Below, one piece after another: positions 26,211 through 33,733 of a DNA stretch of 60,905 nucleotides. Every line of letters starts with the position of its first letter. The stretch's first letter is position 1. The DNA comes from Hadarchaeum sp964343275 (lineage in GTDB: Archaea; Hadarchaeota; Hadarchaeia; Hadarchaeales; Hadarchaeaceae), in the NCBI GenBank assembly GCA_964343275.1, contig CAYFIY010000002.1:1-60905 (forward strand). The letters are read 5' to 3'. The notes under the pieces are model-generated. The model was not told the DNA's origin, made no database searches, and saw only the letters and a program-made list of their open reading frames with translations. The translations under genes and the position numbers were made by a program.

Positions 26211-26313
26211 AATCTTACGCAGAGGGAGAAGAATTGAGCAAAACTAAGCTTTAATAGAAGCCGAGGACAAGCCACTCCTAATTCACACCGATATCATCTC
26301 TTTGCGTAAGATT
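26211..26313 (+). ncRNA. Candidate structured RNA closed by a long-range stem
   Basis: AATCTTACGCA (26211-26221) is perfectly complementary to TGCGTAAGATT (26303-26313), and GAG/CTC adds further pairs after a small bulge. The stem encloses about 80 bases. A TATA-like element lies about 25 bases before 26211 and a run of seven T follows at 26328-26334, so a short independent plus-strand transcript is plausible. It does not match SRP RNA or RNase P RNA signatures that I know. No coding potential. Confidence 0.35.
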
Positions 26314-26366
26314 CGAAAAGGTATAATTTTTTTACTAACAAAACACGTGGGAGATTACTCGAACAT

Positions 26367-27380
26367 TTAACCACCGAGCGTGTGGTGAACATCTAGGAGA
26401 TCGCCCAGTAAAGAGCTAGAGGTCTCTTTGGGACCAGCACCAAATCCTGTTATTGATATTTCTCGCGCCAGATCCAACTTAAGGGTCACAGCATTCAGAG
26501 CACCACCGACAGCAAGTGGATGTCCAACAGGTACTAGCTTTGGAGCTACCTCCAGCGAATCCTTCCTAGCAGTACCTATTAGCTTTATCGCGCGGCCAGC
26601 TTTTTGGGCCAGAGATATTGCCTCAGGGGTAATCCTCTTGATGCCAATCACCCTCACATCGCTGAGCTTAGCATCCATATCGAGCAAGGAGTTTGCCAGT
26701 ATCGTGATTTTGGATGCGGTGTCGACGCCATCGATATCGAGCGTGGGGTCCTTCTCCGCGATGCCAAGTTCCTGAGCTTCTCGAATTACGATATCTTGAG
26801 GTGTACCCTCAATGCTCATGCGAGTGAGCACGTAGTTAGTTGTGCCATTCAATACCCCCTGTATTTCCTGGATCTCGTTTCCTCCGAGCAATCTTTTGGC
26901 CATGGGTATCACCGGAATAGCACCACCAACGGAAGCAGAATACCTGAACTCAACTCCCTGTTTTCTTGCCAACGAAGCCAGCTCTCTAAAACAGACGACC
27001 AAAGGTCCTTTGTTTGAGGTTATTACATGCTTTCCTGCCATCATTGATCGCTTTATATGAGTGAGCCCTGGTTCACCGGTGTGAACGTTGGTTGGGGTTA
27101 ACTCAAAAATTAATTGCGCATCGACCTCATCAATCAATTCAAGCGCGAGTTTACCCCGCCTTCCTCCTTTAGATGCAGCAACTGACCCAGATTTCCTACC
27201 AACCTTGATTAACCGAGAGAGATTTAGACCATTTTCATCAACTGCAGCACCTAACTCGTCCACTACGGCGACCACGCGACATACCAGTCCATGGGACCTT
27301 CTCAGAAAATCCGCTTTCTGAATGAAAGACTGACATAAGCCTTTACCCAAGTTGCCGAAGCCAATTATACCTATTCTCAT
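26367..27380 (-). CDS. hom: Homoserine dehydrogenase
   Basis: 337 residues. N-terminal NAD(P) motif IGIIGFGNLGKG, the catalytic-domain signature GVLNGTTNYVLTRM, and PTLDIDGVDTASKITILANS. Converts aspartate semialdehyde to homoserine for threonine and methionine synthesis. It lacks a C-terminal ACT domain, but the gene directly upstream encodes a separate ACT protein whose TGA overlaps this ATG (ATGA), so regulation by an amino acid probably comes from the partner. Confidence 0.96.
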   Translation of the reverse strand: MRIGIIGFGNLGKGLCQSFIQKADFLRRSHGLVCRVVAVVDELGAAVDENGLNLSRLIKVGRKSGSVAASKGGRRGKLALELIDEVDAQLIFELTPTNVHTGEPGLTHIKRSMMAGKHVITSNKGPLVVCFRELASLARKQGVEFRYSASVGGAIPVIPMAKRLLGGNEIQEIQGVLNGTTNYVLTRMSIEGTPQDIVIREAQELGIAEKDPTLDIDGVDTASKITILANSLLDMDAKLSDVRVIGIKRITPEAISLAQKAGRAIKLIGTARKDSLEVAPKLVPVGHPLAVGGALNAVTLKLDLAREISITGFGAGPKETSSSLLGDLLDVHHTLGG

Positions 27381-27883
27381 CAGACCGCCTCGATCGAGGT
27401 TATTAGGAGAATATTCTTCCTGTCCGCGATTTCACGCAACTTGGAGATGGCTTGGTTGGATAGCTTCTCATTCTCAGTGGCAATCGGCATGCTGACAGAA
27501 GATTCCTGCTTTCGGCCGCCTACTGAAAGGTCCAGGTTCGGTACCGCAACACCTTTTATGGCAGTCAATTGATCAAGGATGTGCTTTACATCGGCGTGAA
27601 TAATGTGACCAATTAATAGAACCGTGCTCATAACTGCCCATTCCCGTTCCCCCAGTTGTGTGATCCGCACTCCTTTTCCCTTTAGTGCGGTCAAAATTCT
27701 ATTAAGCCTAGTCCGATCACTAACCTCGAAAATTAGCATCACGGGTAAACGCCCTGGTGGGGTCTTGCGTTCTCTCTGATGCATGATGCTCTTGATATTG
27801 CCGCCATATCTGGCTATAGGTTCCAACGCGTTGAGGAGCTGCCCTGGAACATCATCTAGTTCCATCGCCATCTTGACTTGCAT
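27380..27883 (-). CDS. ACT-domain amino-acid-sensing protein
   Basis: 167 residues. The N-terminal ACT domain is clear (MQVKMAMELDDVPGQLLNAL, ARYGGNIKSIMHQRE), with a second ACT-like half (VMSTVLLIGHIIHADVKHILDQL). Archaeal genomes commonly place such proteins before homoserine dehydrogenase, where they are thought to provide feedback control. GGGGTGA five bases before the ATG is a strong ribosome-binding site; a TATA-like AAAAATAAAAAT (27908-27919) precedes it. Confidence 0.9.
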   Translation of the reverse strand: MQVKMAMELDDVPGQLLNALEPIARYGGNIKSIMHQRERKTPPGRLPVMLIFEVSDRTRLNRILTALKGKGVRITQLGEREWAVMSTVLLIGHIIHADVKHILDQLTAIKGVAVPNLDLSVGGRKQESSVSMPIATENEKLSNQAISKLREIADRKNILLITSIEAV

Positions 27884-28022
27884 TTTTTCACCCCTGTCTA
27901 TCTAAACATTTTTATTTTTGAGGTGATAACCGTTTCGCACCAAACTTATTGACTTCATTTTTGTGTGATCTATTCGACTAGAGGCTTTTGCTTACTTTTC
28001 GACAAAAAAGTGGTGTGATTGA

Positions 28023-28631
28023 CTATATCAGGTCGAGCTGTCTGGGAATTTTAATAATGACTTGTTTTTTGTCTACTTCGACTGTCGTCCCATTTTTTTC
28101 CGTTGAGGTGGGCAATGCAACCGTGCAGAAATACTCTCTTTTGAGGTCAGGTGCCACGGCGAATATTTCGACTGATTCGTGATAGAATTTAACCCTGACA
28201 TTGTCCTTGCTCTCCACCCCTTCGGCAGTCAAAGTTATCGTTGCCCTGCACACATCAGCCAAAACGTTGTATTCTGGAATTACCCTTTCTTTGATTTCTC
28301 GCTGAGGTAACTTTTTAGGAACTGCTTCTGATATTTCGGTTAGTGTTTTTTTAAGAGGTTGCAAAGTAGGAGCTATTTCCTTTTTTCCTTGTGGCAATTT
28401 TTCCCACCCGACGCCTGAACCAAAACGCCTAACACCAACTTTTGGTGGATTTTTTCCATTACTGGATATGGATATGCTAAAGCCACTTCTTTTTTCTACT
28501 CCTCCAGGTCTTTTAATTGCAAACCCTGGCTGATCTTCGATTAATTTTTTTGGTATTTTAAACTCCTTTTCGATATCTCCGAAGTATCTCATCATTCGCC
28601 TGAAGATTTCATAGAACGGATCGCGCGTCAT
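28023..28631 (-). CDS. Hsp20/alpha-crystallin-like protein with long N-terminal region
   Basis: 202 residues from ATG 28631, chosen because GGTGA precedes it by five bases and a minus-strand TATA (TTATAAAAG, near 28660) fits. The N-terminus MTRDPFYEIFRRMMRYFGDIE resembles archaeal Hsp20-related (GvpH-like) proteins, the middle is low-complexity, and the last 90 residues form the alpha-crystallin sandwich (YNVLADVCRATITLTAEGV ... KKQVIIKIPRQLDLI). No gas-vesicle genes are nearby, so a small-chaperone role is more likely. Confidence 0.72.
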   Translation of the reverse strand: MTRDPFYEIFRRMMRYFGDIEKEFKIPKKLIEDQPGFAIKRPGGVEKRSGFSISISSNGKNPPKVGVRRFGSGVGWEKLPQGKKEIAPTLQPLKKTLTEISEAVPKKLPQREIKERVIPEYNVLADVCRATITLTAEGVESKDNVRVKFYHESVEIFAVAPDLKREYFCTVALPTSTEKNGTTVEVDKKQVIIKIPRQLDLI

Positions 28632-28683
28632 TTTCTTCACCAAATTGATTATTATATCTGTACTTTTATAATTAAACAACGCT

Positions 28684-28815
28684 TCAGATAACCCCAAAAA
28701 ACTCTTCTTCACGAAAGCTACAACCGCCACCTACAAAGAAATCGCATTCTTCGCAGCATCTATCACGTTTTTCACGGTCTCCGAAAAGAAAGCAGTTGAA
28801 ACAGCACTTAGGTAT
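28684..28815 (-). CDS. Cysteine-rich small protein, start ATA or unknown
   Basis: A frame upstream of the Hsp20 gene reads PKCCFNCFLFGDREKR then DRCCEECDFFVGGGC, ending FGVI and TGA. The repeated CCxxC pattern with seven cysteines plus GGGC strongly suggests a metal-binding protein. The frame opens at 28839 and contains no NTG start; ATA at 28815 is the only ATN codon before the cysteines. An overlapping frame with a normal ATG (28826, MASAYLSAVSTAFF) gives 31 residues without cysteines. Function unknown. Confidence 0.5.
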   Translation of the reverse strand: MPKCCFNCFLFGDREKRDRCCEECDFFVGGGCSFREEEFFGVI

Positions 28816-28977
28816 GCGCTTGCCATCAAATAGATAAAATTAATTATGTAGTTAAAATATGCTGCCTAGCCTGTGTTTTATCTTTACTTTATTCTCTATT
28901 TCGATTGCAAAGAGGCACGAGGAATTCTGTTTAAGGCTCAACATCTGTTTAAATTTTAGAGTATGAGCGGTTTCGTA

Positions 28978-29376
28978 TTAGCTGGTTGGAACGACTATCA
29001 GCCGTCCCATCATTAGACCGTGAGTCGGGCTGCAGTAAATTGTGCAAAAGAACGGGAACGTGCCCGCTTTTTCCGCTGTAAACTCAATCTCGACCCACTT
29101 CCCAGGGTATAGTTTAGCATTTATATCATAACCGGAGATCGCGATACCGTGCACGACGTCTTCCGCGTATATCAACAACTTTACACTTTCACCTTGATTC
29201 ACGACTATCTCGTCAGGTTCGAAACCTCCCATCTCCGATGCCCTTGCATTTACCATAATTGTCACGTTTTCGCCTTTAGAGAGGAAAATATCTCCACCCA
29301 TGATCGGAAACGAAAGGAATGCCAGCGTGCCCAAGACCACGCACGAAAGGGCAAGGAGTTCCCATTTTTTTATCAT
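28978..29376 (-). CDS. Membrane-anchored CuA-type cupredoxin
   Basis: 132 residues with an N-terminal signal anchor (WELLALSCVVLGTLAFL). The cupredoxin fold carries a full CuA binuclear copper site: an upstream histidine in EDVVHGIAI and CTIYCSPTHGLM (C-x3-C-x3-H-x2-M), as in cytochrome oxidase subunit II and N2O reductase. No oxidase subunit I or NosZ gene is present here; it is the last gene of the molybdoenzyme operon, four bases after the CuA-polyferredoxin gene. Likely an extracellular electron shuttle between membrane and molybdoenzyme. Confidence 0.88.
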   Translation of the reverse strand: MIKKWELLALSCVVLGTLAFLSFPIMGGDIFLSKGENVTIMVNARASEMGGFEPDEIVVNQGESVKLLIYAEDVVHGIAISGYDINAKLYPGKWVEIEFTAEKAGTFPFFCTIYCSPTHGLMMGRLIVVPTS

Positions 29377-29380
29377 TTTA

Positions 29381-31327
29381 TCACCCGAATAACACCCAGA
29401 GGAAGGCTATTCCCGACAACAAATGCAGCGTGCTCATTACTGCGGTAGCCCGCATCGCTTTACTGCGGTCGCCAAACATTTTAAAGGATATCTTATGCGT
29501 TGCCCCAATGGCCAGCGCTAAACCGACAAACAAGAAGGCTGACTGGATAAACGGAAGTAGAGTAGCACCGATTGGCGACCACATATCGCTGGCATTGGTG
29601 AAGCCTACGAAGCTCAAGATATTCCAGCCATGCCCCAACGGATCTGAGAAGGCGTAAATTGGATAGGCCCAGTTAATTAACATCAGGATCAGACCAAACG
29701 ACATCCAGAGAAGCAGTTGATAGGGAACAAGCGAGTAACTGAAAGTTAAAAATGCCCTTTTCGTCGAGACATCGGTCGCTCTGGCGGCTTTCTTGGCCAA
29801 CCAGGAGAACGCATAGAAGATCGCCGGAAAGATGATGAGCGCTATGCCCGAGATTAACAAAGCCCACAAGACCCAGTTCATGAAACCACCGGGGGTGGGA
29901 ATCAGTAGTGCTATGGTGGGGAGGTTGGCTCCCATCGTCACTCCCATGTTACCCCAGTCCTTGATCCAAAAAAACGCGCCGAAGAAAACTAGCTGATAGA
30001 CTATGACTAAGGAAAAGCGAATGAAACCCATCCAGGCCTCATCTGGCCTCTCTTGCCCCCTTTCTATGCCTTCCTTTCCCACCATCCTCAATTTAACGGT
30101 CATGTTATCGAGTGGACAGGATTTGAGACATTCATAGCATTGACCACATGGGATGTTCGAGTCGTTTCCTCCAGGGTAGAGCTTCCATGGGCATCCATAC
30201 CCCTTAGGGCTCCCTTTTAAACATTCCTTGGATTTGTGAGCATCACAAATTTTCTTATCCCTGCTTCGCACTGAGAAGATGGAGGCAGAAGCCGAGTGCC
30301 CCATGTATCCACCAGCGGGACATATGTGTCTGCAGAAGTTTCGCTGGCTGCCAGTGAAAATGAGCGGAATTGCTAAACCTAGAGCGATCAACAATATGAA
30401 GAACAACGCAGTCACCACCGGCCTCGTCACGAGCCAGGGGATTATCAGAGATATCGCAAGGAATCCTAATGTCGTAATCCACATATTGTTGAGTTTATCG
30501 GGCCACTTCCGGTTAAGCGAGAACCACTTCTTTGGCTCCCGAACCGAGTAGAGCCTTTTTCTAGATATCCAATCCCCCATTGCTGGCAGGGGACACACAG
30601 TGTCCCAAGTTCTACCACCAAAAAATATCATGAACTCGACTGCTGCAAACCATAAGACCCACACTACGACTATGGAGAAATTCAGCGCTCCAAGTGGATT
30701 CCCGAAAAGACCTATGAATATGATTACTATGAAAATAAGGAGATTTGGCAGCATTATAGCGTAATGGAACCCCCTCCATTGTAGAATCCGCTTGAGCAGT
30801 GCTCCAATTCCCCTAACTCTGAGCAGGTCAAACTCTCTGTCGATGGGGACTCCAAGAAGTGTGTTAATTGGCTCATACTTCCAATGATAGGTCAATAATC
30901 CCACGGATAGAACTGCAGCCAAAATAGAAAAGACATGGAATGAATTTAAAGCGAACGCAGGCTCCACAATCACATCCGACACCATAAACGGATGTAGGGG
31001 GCCGCAGAAGGAGGCGCACCGTAGTTTAAATTTCCCAGCCTCCTCGAAGGTGACGGGACCAACTATGGTTGTTTCCCGAGGTAGCACATCTACCTTGATA
31101 TCCTTGCCATCTATGTAGATCCCATGGGTCACGTCTAAGCTGGTCAACTTGAAAGTCACCGGCTGCCCTGCGCGAACGTAGATCCTCTCAGGAATGAAAC
31201 CGAACTGATACGCCTGGATTTCAACGGCCATGGGAGGCTCATCGGCGCTGGTCAAGGGAAAGAATGAGAAAATAAATCCCGCTGACAAAACCGATAATAT
31301 CATAAGCAATGGTATGAATCGCTTCAA
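29381..31327 (-). CDS. CuA cupredoxin fused to NapH/NosR-like polyferredoxin membrane protein
   Basis: 648 residues. Residues 1-28 are a signal peptide; 30-125 a cupredoxin domain with a CuA site (DVTHGIYI and CASFCGPLHPFM); then about ten transmembrane helices. Between helices lie iron-sulfur motifs: CRHICPAGG, CDAHKSKEC, and CGQCYECLKSCP, as in NapH/NosR/CcoG. The start TTG overlaps the upstream stop (TTGA). NosR-type proteins carry electrons through the membrane to copper enzymes; here a copper acceptor is built into the same chain. Fusion of these two modules is unusual. It lies inside the molybdoenzyme operon. Confidence 0.88.
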   Translation of the reverse strand: MKRFIPLLMILSVLSAGFIFSFFPLTSADEPPMAVEIQAYQFGFIPERIYVRAGQPVTFKLTSLDVTHGIYIDGKDIKVDVLPRETTIVGPVTFEEAGKFKLRCASFCGPLHPFMVSDVIVEPAFALNSFHVFSILAAVLSVGLLTYHWKYEPINTLLGVPIDREFDLLRVRGIGALLKRILQWRGFHYAIMLPNLLIFIVIIFIGLFGNPLGALNFSIVVVWVLWFAAVEFMIFFGGRTWDTVCPLPAMGDWISRKRLYSVREPKKWFSLNRKWPDKLNNMWITTLGFLAISLIIPWLVTRPVVTALFFILLIALGLAIPLIFTGSQRNFCRHICPAGGYMGHSASASIFSVRSRDKKICDAHKSKECLKGSPKGYGCPWKLYPGGNDSNIPCGQCYECLKSCPLDNMTVKLRMVGKEGIERGQERPDEAWMGFIRFSLVIVYQLVFFGAFFWIKDWGNMGVTMGANLPTIALLIPTPGGFMNWVLWALLISGIALIIFPAIFYAFSWLAKKAARATDVSTKRAFLTFSYSLVPYQLLLWMSFGLILMLINWAYPIYAFSDPLGHGWNILSFVGFTNASDMWSPIGATLLPFIQSAFLFVGLALAIGATHKISFKMFGDRSKAMRATAVMSTLHLLSGIAFLWVLFG

Positions 31328-31761
31328 TGGACAACCGCCTTATAACATTTTTTGATTCCCCGTGTTAGGCGATGAATTTCTTTCCAAAATTTCTTGCTAT
31401 CTCCGTACTTGTCCAGTAAATCCCAAAGATACTCCGAAGTCTTTTTGCCAGTGCTGAATAGATTGTTAGCCTCTTCGACAGAACGAGACCATCTCCTGTT
31501 GGTTCTCTCGAGCACAGCAAAAAGAAGTTTTGTTCCGCCGTAATAACATGCGTCGAATTTTTTAACCTGTTCTTTACGCGCATCGACGATGTAGTGAGCA
31601 AGGTCCACTAACGGGAAACCCGCTTCTTTCTCCGGAACCTTCTGAATATAAGCCCCGGGCGTACCGGAATAGGTTATTTCTCTGGATTTCCAATAGTACT
31701 CTTCGAAATCTTTGCATGTTTCTTTAATTAACTCTTCAATGTGGATAGACATCAACACCAT
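31324..31761 (-). CDS. Unknown 145-residue soluble protein in the molybdoenzyme operon
   Basis: A helical, charged protein (SIHIEELIKETCKDFEEYYW, WDLLDKYGDSKKFWKEIH). No known domain recognised, no signal peptide or metal motif. Both ends overlap neighbours (TAATG with the chaperone gene, TTGA with the polyferredoxin gene), so it is translated as part of the operon. Its position next to the TorD-like chaperone suggests an assembly or accessory role, but that is inference. Confidence 0.7.
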   Translation of the reverse strand: MVLMSIHIEELIKETCKDFEEYYWKSREITYSGTPGAYIQKVPEKEAGFPLVDLAHYIVDARKEQVKKFDACYYGGTKLLFAVLERTNRRWSRSVEEANNLFSTGKKTSEYLWDLLDKYGDSKKFWKEIHRLTRGIKKCYKAVVH

Positions 31762-32516
31762 TATTCCTTCACAATATTCATCTGTTCAATCCCGGTAATG
31801 CCCTCGGATCGCACTAGGGATGAATTCTCATCTCCACTAGGATGAAACCTTATTATCTCTGGATTTATCCCCCACGACAGAACGTCTTGGGACACGAACT
31901 TGTTCAGTAACCTACCGAGTACAGCGTAAAACTGTGAACCTCCGTCTATATCGATTTGTTCGCACAGAACCAATATCCATTTTCCTAGATGATCTTGGAG
32001 GAATTTTCTCTGGGCATCCCTACAAATCTCTGCATTTTCTCCATCTTCCTTGGACACGGCGTAAGCTTCCTTGAGGGAGAGGAAACTCATGAATTCTAGT
32101 TCTATGCTCGCATGATCGGGCCTGTCCTTACTTTTCCCGCTGATTTCCAACCCGAAAGCACTATAGAAGCCTGCTATGTCGGCTAGCTTATGGGTTTTCA
32201 GAAAAAGCCGTCCTGGGAAATACTCCAGTTCGTAAGGTGGGCACCTCGCCTTTTTACCCACACCAAACAAGCATGAGTGCTCAGAGGTGAGATCGAGAAA
32301 CGTGCTCCGGTCTAGCTTGGAGCTGATATGTTCTAGAGCTTTGATGCCGTCTTCCAACTCGTATTTTGATAGTACTCCCGCAACTACTCTCAAACGTTTT
32401 AAGAATGATCCATCCAGAATTTCATCTCTGAACCTCTCATTTGGGTAATCCAACCCCTCCGAAAAAATCTTATACATTTCGCTTCTGGCCAAAGCCTTTT
32501 GTACTTCCTCTTTCAT
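31761..32516 (-). CDS. TorD/NarJ-family molybdoenzyme maturation chaperone
   Basis: 251 residues, all helical, with the family core: EHSCLFGVGKKARCPPYELEYFP (about residues 83-103), HASIELEFMSFLSLKEAY. TorD/DmsD/NarJ proteins bind the Tat signal or apo-molybdoenzyme until cofactor insertion. AGGAGG precedes the ATG. It follows the Fe-S subunit by 10 bases and serves the Tat-exported catalytic subunit upstream. Confidence 0.85.
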   Translation of the reverse strand: MKEEVQKALARSEMYKIFSEGLDYPNERFRDEILDGSFLKRLRVVAGVLSKYELEDGIKALEHISSKLDRSTFLDLTSEHSCLFGVGKKARCPPYELEYFPGRLFLKTHKLADIAGFYSAFGLEISGKSKDRPDHASIELEFMSFLSLKEAYAVSKEDGENAEICRDAQRKFLQDHLGKWILVLCEQIDIDGGSQFYAVLGRLLNKFVSQDVLSWGINPEIIRFHPSGDENSSLVRSEGITGIEQMNIVKE

Positions 32517-32526
32517 CGTTTTCCTC

Positions 32527-33726
32527 CTATGTTACATCCAGCCTATAGACATCTAGATTTCTATCGTAGCGATCCCTCACAGAAATGGGCTCCATTATCG
32601 GAACCCTCGTGACTTCATTGCTCTTTCCATCGTACCCTATGGCTTCACCATTCTGAACCTTGAATGATTCCATTGTTTTTTCAGAACTCCCGAACAGGTG
32701 AATTAGACCTAATAACTCCTCGTCATCCCTCGCCCGCTTATACGTTTTCAATGCATTCTCCCTTCCTGGTCCAAAGAGTTGGTTGAGAAAGTTGGGCGGC
32801 GCATGAATGGGTGGTATATAATATATGTTGGGTTCTGTACCGAATTGCGGGTACAGGGGGAGTGCGACTTTTTTTTCGTGCACCAAGAAGTCAATTGGGT
32901 TTTCTGGATTTGCGTTTTCTGGTAAGCTCAAAAATCCATTTATCCTTATCTTACCTATGCACATTTCGAAACATTGAGGTGATAATCCCTGCTCTATTTT
33001 AGGATAGCACCCTATGCATTTTTCGGACATCCCCCTAACCGAATTAAACATTGGTTTCTTGTAAGGACAACCTTTGACGCAACCTCGAACGCCCCTGCAG
33101 TGACCCTGGTCGATAAGGACTATTCCATCATCATCGCGCTTGTAGATTGCCTGTATCGGACACGCGGCTAGACAACCTGGAAATGTACAGTGGTTGCATA
33201 ACCGTGCAAGATAAAAAAACCAACTAGGGTGAGGCAGAGAATGGATGTATGCATCTCGAGAAATGATCTCTCCGCCTATTTCGTCTTCCCCGATGTTGGG
33301 ATGTGCCCAATCCATCTCGTCCGGGGTGATCCCCAACATTTTATCTGGTCCTCCATGTATTTTATCTCCAACCCAACGCGACCAATTACCGTTGGGTGGT
33401 TCACCCAATGTTCCTTCCCCTGACCTCGTGGCTTCGAAAATGGTCTTCCCTTTGTACACGTTGCCTTGCCATTTCTGTGGTCCGAGCAACTCAAGAAGTT
33501 TGACATCCCATCCTGTAGGGTAGAAACCATAGGGCTTGGTTTCAACGTTGTTCCACATCATGTACTCCTGGCCCAATTCATTAGTCCATGTCGTCTTGCA
33601 TGCGAGTGAACACGACTGACATCCAATACATTTGTTAGTATCGAAAACACCAGCCCACTGTCGTTTCGGCCTGCGCTCCTCATAGGGATATTCCATCTCC
33701 CTTCCAATCTGCCAGTTGTAGACCAT
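32527..33726 (-). CDS. Four-cluster iron-sulfur subunit of a NarGH-like molybdoenzyme
   Basis: 399 residues from ATG 33726. Family N-terminus MVYNWQIGREMEYPYEE, then CIGCQSCSLACK, CNHCTFPGCLAACP, CRGVRGCVKGCP and CIGCYPKIEQGLSPQCFEMC, together ligating four FeS clusters as in type II DMSO-reductase beta subunits (NarH, PcrB, EbdB). It has no signal peptide and is expected to be exported with the alpha subunit by the Tat system. The frame is open to ATG 33777 inside the alpha gene, but ATG 33726 has GGTGA upstream and the conserved N-terminus. Confidence 0.93.
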   Translation of the reverse strand: MVYNWQIGREMEYPYEERRPKRQWAGVFDTNKCIGCQSCSLACKTTWTNELGQEYMMWNNVETKPYGFYPTGWDVKLLELLGPQKWQGNVYKGKTIFEATRSGEGTLGEPPNGNWSRWVGDKIHGGPDKMLGITPDEMDWAHPNIGEDEIGGEIISRDAYIHSLPHPSWFFYLARLCNHCTFPGCLAACPIQAIYKRDDDGIVLIDQGHCRGVRGCVKGCPYKKPMFNSVRGMSEKCIGCYPKIEQGLSPQCFEMCIGKIRINGFLSLPENANPENPIDFLVHEKKVALPLYPQFGTEPNIYYIPPIHAPPNFLNQLFGPGRENALKTYKRARDDEELLGLIHLFGSSEKTMESFKVQNGEAIGYDGKSNEVTRVPIMEPISVRDRYDRNLDVYRLDVT

Positions 33727-33733
33727 GGGCAAA

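Noticed and set aside
26211..26313. SRP RNA or RNase P RNA
   Set aside because: The conserved helix 8 tetraloop of SRP RNA and the P4 sequences of RNase P RNA are not present.
28632..28730. Longer N-terminus for the Hsp20-like protein (start at 28730)
   Set aside because: The extension contains the TATA element and the ATG at 28631 has a well-placed GGTGA.
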